A program made the position numbers and the translations under genes. From Actinomycetes bacterium (lineage in GTDB: Bacteria; Actinomycetota; Acidimicrobiia; Acidimicrobiales; Palsa-688), in NCBI GenBank assembly GCA_021808425.1, contig JAKBBS010000167.1, positions 1-6,921 on the forward strand: DNA of 6,921 nt, in the 5' to 3' direction. Below the pieces are notes generated by a model. It had not been told where the DNA came from. It worked only from the letters and a program-made list of their open reading frames with translations, and did not search any database. Shown one piece after another: positions 1-5,837 of the stretch (position 1 is its first letter; each line of letters opens with the position of its first letter).

Positions 1-38
1 CTTCTGGGCTTGCTGTAGCTCGGCCATGCGGGTTGCGC

Positions 39-63
39 GCCCAGCGCGCTGGCGGGCTCTTTT
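39..63 (+). terminator. Possible rho-independent terminator of an upstream plus-strand gene
   Basis: GCCC at 39-42 pairs with GGGC at 54-57, and GC at 44-45 can extend the stem with GC at 52-53, leaving a small loop. The stem is followed directly by TCTTTT (58-63). The same place contains a perfect 12-base palindrome, CCAGCGCGCTGG (41-52), and GCGCGC flanks on either side, so other folds compete. It could end a plus-strand gene lying mostly left of the window, for example one using the TAG at 16-18. It could equally be chance GC-rich symmetry. Confidence 0.3.
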
Positions 64-165
64 GTCGGAGGGCACGGGTCAACACGGTAGCGCCCGGAGA
101 CACCTCGTATGCGACGCCCCGGCGCGTAGTCACCTGAATGGTGAAAGGTTCGCCTGCGGGGCGTG

Positions 166-194
166 CTGACAGGTCGCAGCGCTCTGTGTCTAAC
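166..194 (+). promoter_or_regulatory. Candidate promoter for the DedA gene, giving a leaderless mRNA
   Basis: CTGACA (166-171, five of six to the TTGACA consensus) and TCTAAC (189-194, four of six to TATAAT) are separated by exactly 17 bases. A transcript would start about 199-203, at or next to the GTG start codon at 203. There is no Shine-Dalgarno sequence before that GTG, which agrees with a leaderless message of the kind common in actinobacteria. The match is by eye only. Confidence 0.4.
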
Positions 195-202
195 CTTGCG
201 GC

Positions 203-847
203 GTGCTCGCTATTTTGAACTTCAACTCGTTCGTTTCGTCCGCGGGTTATGTAGCTATCTTCGTGCTGTCGATATTGCAATCCGCCTGCGTGCCGACGTC
301 GTCGGAGTTGACGCTCGGCTTTGCAGGTGTGCTCGCGGCCGAGGGCAAGCTCAACCTTGCGGCGGTGATCCTCGTGGGTGTCGCAGGAGAGATCATCGGA
401 GCGTACATAGCGTGGCTGGTCGGCCGCTTCTGGGGCAGGGCGTTCGTGGACCGCTACGGGCGTTACATCCTGCTCAGCCACCGAGACCTCGACCGGGCCG
501 AGCGGTGGTACTCCCGCCACGAACGCTGGGGGGTATTTGGAAGCCGGCTCCTGCCGGTCGTCCGCAACTTCGTCGCCCTGCCGGCCGGCGTTGCCGAGGT
601 GCCTCTCGTTCGCTTCGGACTTTTGACTGCCGCCGGTTCACTTTTGTGGGACGGGGCTATGGCGCTGATCGGCTACGAGGTGGGCGGCAGCTACCAGAAG
701 ATCATGCACGGCGTGAGCTACGCCGGTTACCTGATCGGCGTGGTCGTGGTGGCCGCGATAGCGTTCGTCTTTTGGCACCGCTGGCAGGCCTACCGGTCTG
801 CGACGAGCGCAGCGGGCCGTGGCCAGCATGCGAGGCGACGCCGCTGA
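203..847 (+). CDS. DedA / SNARE-associated (VTT-domain) family membrane protein
   Basis: This is a 214-residue integral membrane protein of the DedA family. Members act in the cytoplasmic membrane in lipid-carrier or phospholipid handling and membrane homeostasis; the substrate of this one is unknown. Visible family marks are an early hydrophobic segment (about 14-31), the PxSxE element with Glu35 before a Gly-rich stretch (PTSSELTLGFAG), a hydrophobic segment (about 53-74) ending in GRFWG, and the signature GSRLLPVVRNFVALPAG (113-129) with Arg115, Pro118 and Arg121. Two more hydrophobic segments follow (about 138-157 and 171-191), then a basic tail rich in Arg. Length is normal for the family. 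An in-frame TAA at 191-193 limits the start to the GTG at 203 or a TTG at 215. No ribosome-binding site is visible, so a leaderless transcript is likely. The gene converges on the HD-domain gene and shares no obvious function with the operon to its right. Confidence 0.88.
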   Translation: MLAILNFNSFVSSAGYVAIFVLSILQSACVPTSSELTLGFAGVLAAEGKLNLAAVILVGVAGEIIGAYIAWLVGRFWGRAFVDRYGRYILLSHRDLDRAERWYSRHERWGVFGSRLLPVVRNFVALPAGVAEVPLVRFGLLTAAGSLLWDGAMALIGYEVGGSYQKIMHGVSYAGYLIGVVVVAAIAFVFWHRWQAYRSATSAAGRGQHARRRR

Positions 848-860
848 GCAGTTTCGGCTC

Positions 861-880
861 GTAAAACAGCCCGAAGGGCT
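861..880 (-). terminator. Rho-independent terminator after the HD-domain gene
   Basis: Read on the minus strand, AGCCC (880-876), loop TTC and GGGCT (872-868) form a five-base-pair stem, followed by G and TTTT (866-863). It begins 15 bases past the HD gene stop. The stem is short, so termination may be partial. On the plus strand the hairpin has no T-run after it, so it would serve the DedA gene only weakly. Confidence 0.5.
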
Positions 881-895
881 CTCAAGTCGGAGTGG

Positions 896-1438
896 TCAGT
901 CGCCGTCGGCCTCGTTCAGGGCTGCGGCGATCCTCGGAGGTGTAACCCAGCTTTGACGGTCACGGTGATGTTCTCCAGCCCACGTCGATGTGAGCGCAGC
1001 CGATCCTGCTCTGCTCAGCATTTCTTCCCCGATGCGGTCGTGGGTCAGGTACTCGCCCACCCGGGCCCGCCACCTCCGGGGCTCCGGCGGGATCTCCGCC
1101 AGACGCTCCCGGCCTAACGACATAGCGGCCAGGGTCACTGCGACTCGGGAGAAAGTGCCGAGTCCGCAGCGAAGCTTGCCGACGTCGTGAAGCAGGGCTG
1201 CCGCCATCACCGTCCGGTCGGGAGCGGGACCCCCGTCGTTTAGAAGCGACGCGACCTTGCGAGCGACGCCCGCGGCGTGCCGGCGGTCGGGCCCCGACAT
1301 TTGCATCCACAGTTCGCGCTCCCCGGCGAGCAGGAATCCTTGCGCCCACGCTTCGAGCGCGGCGGAAGGACCTCGCGGGTCCAAGGCCCCAAAGAAGCGA
1401 GCCGCGAGGTGGCGAATGGAGCCGAATCCTTCGTTCAC
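896..1438 (-). CDS. HD-domain metal-dependent phosphohydrolase
   Basis: This 180-residue cytoplasmic protein has the HD superfamily metal site in order: His54 (DRRHAAG), His84-Asp85 (LLHDVGKL), His133 (YLTHDRIG), His157-His158 (GEHHRD) and Asp178 near the C-terminus. This five-part pattern is that of HD hydrolases that cleave phosphate esters or anhydrides of nucleotides, with one or two divalent metals. The protein has no GYP motif and no attached sensor domain, so a cyclic-di-GMP role is not supported; the substrate is unknown. The GLGTFSRVAVTLA stretch after the HD motif recalls small HD proteins I associate with actinobacteria. The start is a GTG at 1438-1436 with no clear ribosome-binding site. 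The frame stays open upstream to the TetR stop, so the true start could be slightly earlier. It lies 75 bases downstream of the TetR gene on the same strand and may be read through from it. Termination is probably at the hairpin beyond the stop. Confidence 0.82.
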   Translation of the reverse strand: MNEGFGSIRHLAARFFGALDPRGPSAALEAWAQGFLLAGERELWMQMSGPDRRHAAGVARKVASLLNDGGPAPDRTVMAAALLHDVGKLRCGLGTFSRVAVTLAAMSLGRERLAEIPPEPRRWRARVGEYLTHDRIGEEMLSRAGSAALTSTWAGEHHRDRQSWVTPPRIAAALNEADGD

Positions 1439-1459
1439 GCCCGAGACGCTACCGCTAGG

Positions 1460-1482
1460 CAGCCTTCCGGGGCTCCCGGCTG
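1460..1482 (-). other. Stem-loop between the TetR and HD genes
   Basis: CAGCC (1460-1464) pairs with GGCTG (1478-1482), and an inner GGG/CCC stem can form with a small bulge of four bases. The structure is GC-rich and stable by eye, but no T-run follows on either strand. It could attenuate read-through from the TetR gene, act as an RNA-processing site, or mask the start of the HD gene. It is not a standard terminator. Confidence 0.35.
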
Positions 1483-1513
1483 CGTGCGAACGGGGATGAT
1501 TTTGGTGCGTTGG

Positions 1514-2152
1514 TCAGGCCCGTGCTTTTCGGGCCGGGACCAGCAGCTTGTGGTCCAGAAGCGCGATCAGGCCGTCGATGGCCTGGCGATGGCGCTCCAG
1601 ATCGTCGGACTGCGAGTCGATCAGTCCGACGAAAATGGTCCGCACTACGGCTCTGACCTGCTGGCGGCGCTCCAAGGTGACTTCGCCGGTCTTGACCCCA
1701 TCGGCGATCAGGCGCTCCATGACACGGGCACCTTCACCGGGAGGGTTCGGTATCGCCTCCAGGAGCTCGGGGTGCCTGATCCGGTCGACCCGGGCAGTTC
1801 CTTGGAAGCGCGCAATGGAGGGATCCTCAGCGTTGAGCGAGTGAGCGACCTCCAGGATCGCGCGGAGGCGACCGTCGAGAGTGTCCACGCCCGTCATGGC
1901 TGAGTCGATCCGTTCGTCGACGCGCGCCTGGAGGGACCAGAACACCTCCACATACATTTCGAGCTTCGACGAGAAATAGTAGTAGAGGGCGCCGGTGCTG
2001 ATCCCGGCTGCGCGGGCGACGTCCTTGTTGGTTACGATCCCGTACCCTTTGAGCGCGAACAGCTCGGCGGCGACGGAGATGATGCGCATCCGTGTGGCCG
2101 CCGCGTTGGACGACGGCGGGCGGCCGATTCGCTTCGGTGAGATTTTCGGCAC
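1514..2152 (-). CDS. TetR/AcrR-family transcriptional repressor
   Basis: This is a 212-residue DNA-binding regulator. The N-terminal arm is basic (KRIGRPP, residues 7-13) and resembles arms of TetR proteins that contact the minor groove. Helices 1-3 follow: AAELFALKGY (28-37), then the helix-turn-helix TNKDVARAAGISTGALYYYF (41-60) and the FSSKLEMY continuation, a clear TetR_N domain. The remaining about 145 residues are the variable ligand-binding and dimerisation domain. Its ligand cannot be read from sequence. I chose the GTG at 2152. A longer frame starting at an ATG at 2227 would overlap the upstream gene by 44 bases and add 25 Pro/Arg-rich residues that look non-coding. The gene lies 31 bases below the PEP-utilising gene on the same strand, so the two are probably co-transcribed. 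It likely represses the divergent promoters between 3930 and 4242, where repeated operator-like sites lie, which would also make it autoregulated. Confidence 0.9.
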   Translation of the reverse strand: MPKISPKRIGRPPSSNAAATRMRIISVAAELFALKGYGIVTNKDVARAAGISTGALYYYFSSKLEMYVEVFWSLQARVDERIDSAMTGVDTLDGRLRAILEVAHSLNAEDPSIARFQGTARVDRIRHPELLEAIPNPPGEGARVMERLIADGVKTGEVTLERRQQVRAVVRTIFVGLIDSQSDDLERHRQAIDGLIALLDHKLLVPARKARA

Positions 2153-2183
2153 GGTCGATCTACGCCCGTCGGGTCCCGGCGTC

Positions 2184-3929
2184 TCAGGCCGGCACTTCAA
2201 GCACGGTGACGGTGCCGGAATCTCCATCCACCTCTACGAGCGCGCCGTCGGGGATGGCGCGGCACGCCCCCGTCGCCGACACCACGCAAGGCAGGCCAAG
2301 CTCACGGCTGACGATGATCGCGTGACTGATCTGGCCACCGACCTCAACTACTACGGCCGCTGCTGCCATGAAAAGCGACGCCCATCCAGGGTCCGTCACG
2401 GGAGCGACGAGGACTTCTCCGGGCTGGAGGTCTCCGGGATCGCCGACCTCCATGATCACCCGCGCCCGGCCCACCGCCTTCCCGGGGCATCCGGCAACCC
2501 CGCGAAGGGCCTCCCCGCTCGCTAGTGGCGCCACGTGGGACGCGCCGCGTCTGGGCCAATCGCCGAGCGGTGGGACGTTCCCGTCGCGGATGATGAACGG
2601 GGGTTCGAGCTCGAAAAGCTCCGACCATTCGGCTGCGCGCGACGCCAGCTTGTCGGTGAACGCCCCGGGGTCGTCGACGAAGTCTTCCAGTTCGTCGTCG
2701 AGGAGCTGGAAGACGTCTGCAATGCGCCGGAGGTTCCCGGTCTCGGTGTGGCGACGTCCTAGCTCGAGGAAGGTCATTCGTGCTTCGTGGATCGCCCGGA
2801 TGAGGTTTGTCTTGGTGCGTTCCCGGAACACGAGCTGGTTTGCGGCTACAAGGGCCGCCTCGAACTGTCCCGCAAGTTCGTCGTTGCCGAGCTCGACCAG
2901 CTGAGCCCTGACTTCCTCGGTCACCGCCTTGCGTTCCTCCACGCGTCGGCGGAGCCTGGCGGCAGGACTTTCCTCGTCGGATTGGAGGCGAACTCGCTCC
3001 AGGGTGGACAAGGCAAGTTCCGGCTTAGTCTCCCACGTGTCGGCGCTCAGCTCGTACTCGTTGGCCGAACGCGAGCCGAAGTCGACGATGAAACGTTCCC
3101 ATGTGGCGCGGAAGGTCGTCGCATCAGGAGAGTCCGACTCTGCGAGACGCGCTATCAGGTCGTCGACGCCCGCGTCGAAGAGGCTGCTCAGCTCCTCGGA
3201 GTTACGAACGAGTCGCGAGATGTCCCACATGCGCACGCTCGGCTCGGCCGAGTCGACGTCGCCAAGACCCGAAACGAGCTTCATCGGCACGGTGGGATTT
3301 CCGATCGCCTGGCCGACGGCGTAGAGGATTCCCGGCGCTACCCCTGAGCCACTGGAGCTGAGGGTGTGGCTTTCGAAGAGCTTCGCTATCAATGCCTGTA
3401 GCGAACGGACGCGACCTAACAGTGCGCTGTCGTCGAGGCCTGCGAGGTCGGGTCGCTCGGCTCGAAGCGTCATGGTCTGCTCGCGTTCCCCGTCGATCTC
3501 GGGCCACGAGGAAGTCGACATCAGCCATCCCAGATGGGCGAGGATCTTCGGTGTCAGGTCGGGACGCTCGTCGCGGGGGTCGGCGACGTAGGGCGGCACA
3601 TCCGGGTGGTCTCCGAAGAAGGCGAGGTCAAGCTGCTCGACAGTGACGGCCGGGTTGCGTACACCTTGCATCCTGACGTTGGAAAGGTTGATGTACATGT
3701 AGCCGCCGAAGAACCCGGCTGCCTCGGGATGCGCGCGGTCGAACTCGTCCATCGAGTAGTTACCGGTCCGGACGTAACCGTCGCGCCAACCCTGGCATAT
3801 AGCGTTCGCCCACGTGTAGGTAGCGCTTAGCGGGCTTACCGGGGTTGGCGCCACCTCGCCGGAGTTGGCTCGGGTGTAGTGAGGCCAGCGCCCGCTCGGC
3901 GCCCAGTCGGTGATCCAGCGGTCCTTCAT
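2184..3929 (-). CDS. PEP-utilising enzyme, central plus phosphohistidine swivelling domains, no ATP-grasp domain
   Basis: This 581-residue protein resembles the latter two-thirds of rifampin phosphotransferase and PEP synthase-like dikinases. Near the N-terminus is TRANSGEVAPTPVSPLSATYTW (19-40), which matches the linker motif that opens the central substrate-binding module in that group. A long, mostly helical, charged middle follows (about 130-430). Residues 475-580 form the swivelling domain: LRGVAGCPGKAVGRARVI at its start, TDPGWASLF, then GGQISHAIIVSRELGLPCVV with the phospho-accepting His536 (codon at 2324-2322). The family chemistry is transfer of phosphate from ATP through this His to a substrate. 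However, the N-terminal ATP-grasp domain that charges the His is absent and not encoded elsewhere in the window. The closest known layout is phenylphosphate synthase, where the His-bearing subunit and the ATP-binding subunit are separate proteins. The ATG at 3929 is preceded by AGGGGGA (3943-3937) seven bases upstream, a good ribosome-binding site. The substrate is unknown. Confidence 0.82.
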   Translation of the reverse strand: MKDRWITDWAPSGRWPHYTRANSGEVAPTPVSPLSATYTWANAICQGWRDGYVRTGNYSMDEFDRAHPEAAGFFGGYMYINLSNVRMQGVRNPAVTVEQLDLAFFGDHPDVPPYVADPRDERPDLTPKILAHLGWLMSTSSWPEIDGEREQTMTLRAERPDLAGLDDSALLGRVRSLQALIAKLFESHTLSSSGSGVAPGILYAVGQAIGNPTVPMKLVSGLGDVDSAEPSVRMWDISRLVRNSEELSSLFDAGVDDLIARLAESDSPDATTFRATWERFIVDFGSRSANEYELSADTWETKPELALSTLERVRLQSDEESPAARLRRRVEERKAVTEEVRAQLVELGNDELAGQFEAALVAANQLVFRERTKTNLIRAIHEARMTFLELGRRHTETGNLRRIADVFQLLDDELEDFVDDPGAFTDKLASRAAEWSELFELEPPFIIRDGNVPPLGDWPRRGASHVAPLASGEALRGVAGCPGKAVGRARVIMEVGDPGDLQPGEVLVAPVTDPGWASLFMAAAAVVVEVGGQISHAIIVSRELGLPCVVSATGACRAIPDGALVEVDGDSGTVTVLEVPA

Positions 3930-3962
3930 GAGTTAGTCCCCCTACGATTTGTATTCCATAGG

Positions 3963-3976
3963 CCCGGTCGGTCGAC
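3963..3976. promoter_or_regulatory. Weak operator-like half-site near the PEP-utilising gene
   Basis: CCCGGTCGGTCGAC resembles the GACCGGTC-type core of the other sites but lacks the A of the ACYGGT core, and its symmetry is incomplete. It lies about 35-45 bases before the ATG of the minus-strand gene, a sensible place for repression. In GC-rich DNA such a match can arise by chance. Confidence 0.2.
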
Positions 3977-4031
3977 GCGGCCTTTGCGATTCGCTTGACA
4001 CACGGGTCTCCCGGCCTGTCGAATTCGCATG

Positions 4032-4050
4032 TTAATCGACTGGTCAGTAT
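4032..4050. promoter_or_regulatory. TetR operator-like element 1
   Basis: TTAATCGACTGGTCAGTAT has a GAC-TG-GTC symmetric core (4038-4045). It matches the reverse complement of element 2 at 15 of 19 positions, giving the shared pattern TTAATCRACYRGTCAGTWT. Two copies of a long, only partly symmetric word in one intergenic region, in opposite orientation, are best explained as binding sites for the same regulator. The obvious candidate is the TetR protein encoded in the minus-strand operon. The element lies just downstream of the best minus-strand -10 candidate (4054-4049). Confidence 0.5.
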
Positions 4051-4120
4051 CATATTCCTACAGTTCGGTCCTTGTAGCTCCTGGCGCCTCGTCACGCTGT
4101 GATCGTCGAGACGGCAGGCC

Positions 4121-4131
4121 CGACCGGTCAG
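4121..4131. promoter_or_regulatory. TetR operator-like element 3 (core only)
   Basis: CGACCGGTCAG differs by one base from the core of element 1 (CGACTGGTCAG, 4037-4047) and contains the perfect eight-base palindrome GACCGGTC (4122-4129). The flanks do not continue the longer shared pattern. Its centre is 84 bases from the centre of element 1, about eight helical turns, so both would face the same side of the DNA. This could be an auxiliary site or a chance match. Confidence 0.35.
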
Positions 4132-4172
4132 GAAGATGTGGGCTCGATGTGCGGGATGGAGAGCGGCCCTAT

Positions 4173-4191
4173 AAACTGACTGGTTGATTAA
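4173..4191. promoter_or_regulatory. TetR operator-like element 2
   Basis: Read on the minus strand this is TTAATCAACCAGTCAGTTT, which shares TTAATC, AC and GTCAGT with element 1 at the same spacing. Its centre is 140 bases from that of element 1. On the plus strand it overlaps the proposed -35 hexamer of the SDR promoter (TTGATT, 4184-4189), so bound regulator would block RNA polymerase there. Confidence 0.5.
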
Positions 4192-4212
4192 AACAGTGAA
4201 ATCCGTAATAAT
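4184..4212 (+). promoter_or_regulatory. Candidate promoter of the SDR pair
   Basis: TTGATT (4184-4189) and AATAAT (4207-4212; TAATAA one base earlier is an equal reading) are 17 bases apart. Transcription would start near 4219, giving a leader of about 24 bases with the ribosome-binding site in it. The -35 hexamer lies inside operator-like element 2, consistent with repression. Confidence 0.45.
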
Positions 4213-4242
4213 CATCAGTAGCAGCTCTACCAGGGAGGGGAG

Positions 4243-5031
4243 ATGGGTTTTCTCGAAGGCCGTGTGGCCTGCGTGACAGGCGGGACCCGGGGTATCGGCT
4301 TTGCGATCGCCAAGGCGTTCTGTCGCGAAGGCGCCGACGTCGTCATCAACGGTCGAGACCCTGAGAAGGGAGCCCGGGCGATCGAGGAGCTCGCCAAGTC
4401 CGGGGGAAGCGGGGGTGCCCACTTCGTTGCAGGTAACGTCAGGCTGCGCTCGGATTGCGAGGCCATCGTTGCGGAGACTGTCGAGCGTTTCGGGAGGATC
4501 GACATCCTCGTCGCGAACGCAGGCGGCGGCAGCAACTACGCCCCAGTCGTCGACATGACCGACGAGGCGATGGCCGAGGCGCTCGACTGGAGCTTCTGGC
4601 ATACCTTTTGGACGGTACGGGCTTCGCTCAAGCACATGATCCCGAACGGGTGGGGTCGCATCATGACGATGAGCTCAGTCGAAGGCAAGATGGGCAAGCC
4701 CGGAATAGCGAGCTACGTAGTGGCCAAGCACGCTGTCTGTGGGCTCACCAAGTCCGTAGCGCGTGAGGTCGGGACGCTCGGCATCACGGTCAACGCGCTC
4801 TGCCCCGGCGCCATCGAAACCGACGAGATGAGAAGTCAGGGGCCGGGAGCTGCGGCGTCGATGGGTATCAGCTACGAGCAGCTGCTCGAGACGTTTGCAA
4901 ACGAGTCGGCGATCAAACGACTGAACGAGGTGGAGGACGTCGCCGAAGTCGCTTTGCTGCTGGCCTCCGAGGCCGGCGGCGGAATCACCGGCTCTCTCAT
5001 ATCAATCGACGGCGGAACGTCGCCTTACTAA
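4243..5031 (+). CDS. Short-chain dehydrogenase/reductase with Ser at the catalytic Asn position (SDR 1)
   Basis: This is a 262-residue classical SDR of usual length. Its Rossmann fold opens with TGGTRGIG (12-19), and NGRD (36-39) ends the second strand, where Arg38 suggests NADP(H) rather than NAD(H). NAGG (92-95) follows. The catalytic residues are Ser145, Tyr158 and Lys162, with the normal spacing of 13 and 4. The fourth residue of the classical tetrad, Asn, aligns with Ser117 (AGC at 4591-4593; ALDWSFWHTFW), so activity may be changed or lost. The protein probably oxidises an alcohol or reduces a carbonyl on an unknown substrate. The ATG at 4243 follows AGGGAGGGG (4232-4240) with tight spacing. 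The gene heads a plus-strand operon: its paralogue starts 23 bases after its stop. It may be the regulatory or structural partner of that paralogue rather than an independent enzyme. Confidence 0.93.
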   Translation: MGFLEGRVACVTGGTRGIGFAIAKAFCREGADVVINGRDPEKGARAIEELAKSGGSGGAHFVAGNVRLRSDCEAIVAETVERFGRIDILVANAGGGSNYAPVVDMTDEAMAEALDWSFWHTFWTVRASLKHMIPNGWGRIMTMSSVEGKMGKPGIASYVVAKHAVCGLTKSVAREVGTLGITVNALCPGAIETDEMRSQGPGAAASMGISYEQLLETFANESAIKRLNEVEDVAEVALLLASEAGGGITGSLISIDGGTSPY

Positions 5032-5054
5032 CAGCCCGAAAAGGAGCGAAACAC

Positions 5055-5837
5055 ATGGGCAAGCTCGACGGAAAAGTCGCATGCGTAACCGGCGGGACCA
5101 GGAGCATCGGCAGGGCGATGGCAGACGCATTTCTCGCCGAGGGGGCGAGCGTCGTCGTCAACGGACGTGACCACGCCAAGGGCGAGCGATGCATCGCCGA
5201 GATGGGTGCCGGCGAGAGGGCCGCGTTCTACGCCGGCGACGCCCGCAAGCAGGCTGACGTCGAAGGCCTAATCGATTTCACGGTCGAGCATTTCGGGAAG
5301 CTGGATATCTGCTGTCTCAACTCCGGGGGGGTGGAGGCGACGGCGCCGGTGGCATCGATGACCGACGAAGAGTGGAAGCTCGAGATGGACTGGAACGTAA
5401 ACCACGTATTTTGGGGGATGCGCCGCGCGTTGCAGCACATGATCGCACGCCAGGAGGGACGGGTGATCGTCACCTCCTCGGTCGAAGGAAAGCTGGGCAA
5501 GCCCGGTATCGCGGGTTACTCGACGGGAAAGCACGCGGTCAACGGACTGGTGAAGTCGGCAGCGAGAGAAGTCGGAACGCTAGGGATAACGGTGAACGCG
5601 TTGCTCCCGGGGATTATCGAGACCGACATCGTCCGAGATACGGGCCCGGCGTCCGCTCTCGCTATGGGCCTGGAGAGCTATGACGCGATGATCGGACTGT
5701 TCTGCCAGGAATCGTCTATCAAACGGCCGAATCGCTCGGAGGAGGTTGCTGCGGTCGCTGTCTTGTTGGCATCAGACGCCGGGCGCAACATGACCGGCTG
5801 CTTGTTTCCTATCGATGGTGGAACAATGCCGTATTAG
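5055..5837 (+). CDS. Short-chain dehydrogenase/reductase with complete catalytic tetrad (SDR 2)
   Basis: This is a 260-residue classical SDR, about 55% identical to the preceding gene by hand alignment. Identity peaks at the catalytic stretch SSVEGKLGKPGIA..Y...KHAV and the AREVGTLGITVNAL segment after it. The tetrad is complete: Asn114 (AAC at 5394-5396), Ser142, Tyr155 and Lys159. Two cofactor motifs depart from the rule: TGGTRSIG (12-19) has Ser17 where Gly is usual, and LNSGG (88-92) replaces NNAG. NGRD (36-39) again points to NADP(H). Both proteins end IDGGTxPY, with identical closing residues. The ATG at 5055 follows AAGGAG (5041-5046) at eight bases, a strong ribosome-binding site, and the 23-base gap to the upstream stop makes co-translation likely. 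The natural reading is the active subunit of a pair, or a second enzyme acting on a related substrate or the opposite stereoisomer. No clear terminator follows its stop. Confidence 0.93.
   Translation: MGKLDGKVACVTGGTRSIGRAMADAFLAEGASVVVNGRDHAKGERCIAEMGAGERAAFYAGDARKQADVEGLIDFTVEHFGKLDICCLNSGGVEATAPVASMTDEEWKLEMDWNVNHVFWGMRRALQHMIARQEGRVIVTSSVEGKLGKPGIAGYSTGKHAVNGLVKSAAREVGTLGITVNALLPGIIETDIVRDTGPASALAMGLESYDAMIGLFCQESSIKRPNRSEEVAAVAVLLASDAGRNMTGCLFPIDGGTMPY

Larger units (their letters stand above)
1..202. other. Left-edge region without a convincing gene
   Basis: I see no gene here that I would defend. All three plus frames are open for part of the stretch, as expected in GC-rich DNA: one ends at a TAG at 16-18, another at a TGA at 135-137, and the third runs to a TGA near 170. 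None gives a recognisable protein. A minus-strand ATG at 27-25 opens nine codons to the window edge, too few to judge. The region also holds a GC-rich hairpin with a T-run (39-63) and a promoter-like pair of hexamers just before the DedA gene, listed separately. Confidence 0.5.
3930..4242. promoter_or_regulatory. Divergent control region between the PEP-utilising gene and the SDR pair
   Basis: These 313 bases carry no gene. They separate two genes transcribed away from each other and are richer in A+T than the flanks, mainly at 4030-4062 and 4170-4230. They contain repeated copies of an RACYRGTC-type core, listed separately, which I read as binding sites for the TetR protein of the minus-strand operon. 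Both genes have good ribosome-binding sites at the edges. A plausible plus-strand promoter lies close to the SDR start. No equally good minus-strand promoter is visible; TATGAT on the minus strand (4054-4049) is the best -10 candidate but lacks a good -35. No riboswitch or small gene was recognised. Confidence 0.7.

Noticed and set aside
1..27. Minus-strand start of a gene running off the left edge (ATG at 27, MAELQQAQK)
   Set aside because: Only nine codons, no ribosome-binding site, and a plus-strand TAG-ended frame is equally possible; not enough to call.
163..864. Long plus-strand frame overlapping the DedA gene in another phase
   Set aside because: Arg/Pro/Gly-rich translation without family features; the DedA frame has clear motifs and membrane segments.
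2153..2227. Longer TetR protein starting at ATG 2227
   Set aside because: It overlaps the end of the PEP-utilising gene and adds 25 Pro/Arg-rich residues unlike TetR N-termini; the GTG at 2152 directly precedes the usual basic arm.
3995..4000. Perfect TTGACA on the plus strand
   Set aside because: No -10-like hexamer 16-18 bases downstream (GTCGAA region) and it is about 240 bases from the SDR start.
3760..4635. Minus-strand 291-codon frame across the divergent control region
   Set aside because: It crosses both the 5' part of the PEP-utilising gene and SDR 1, and its translation has no recognisable domain; a GC-rich shadow frame.
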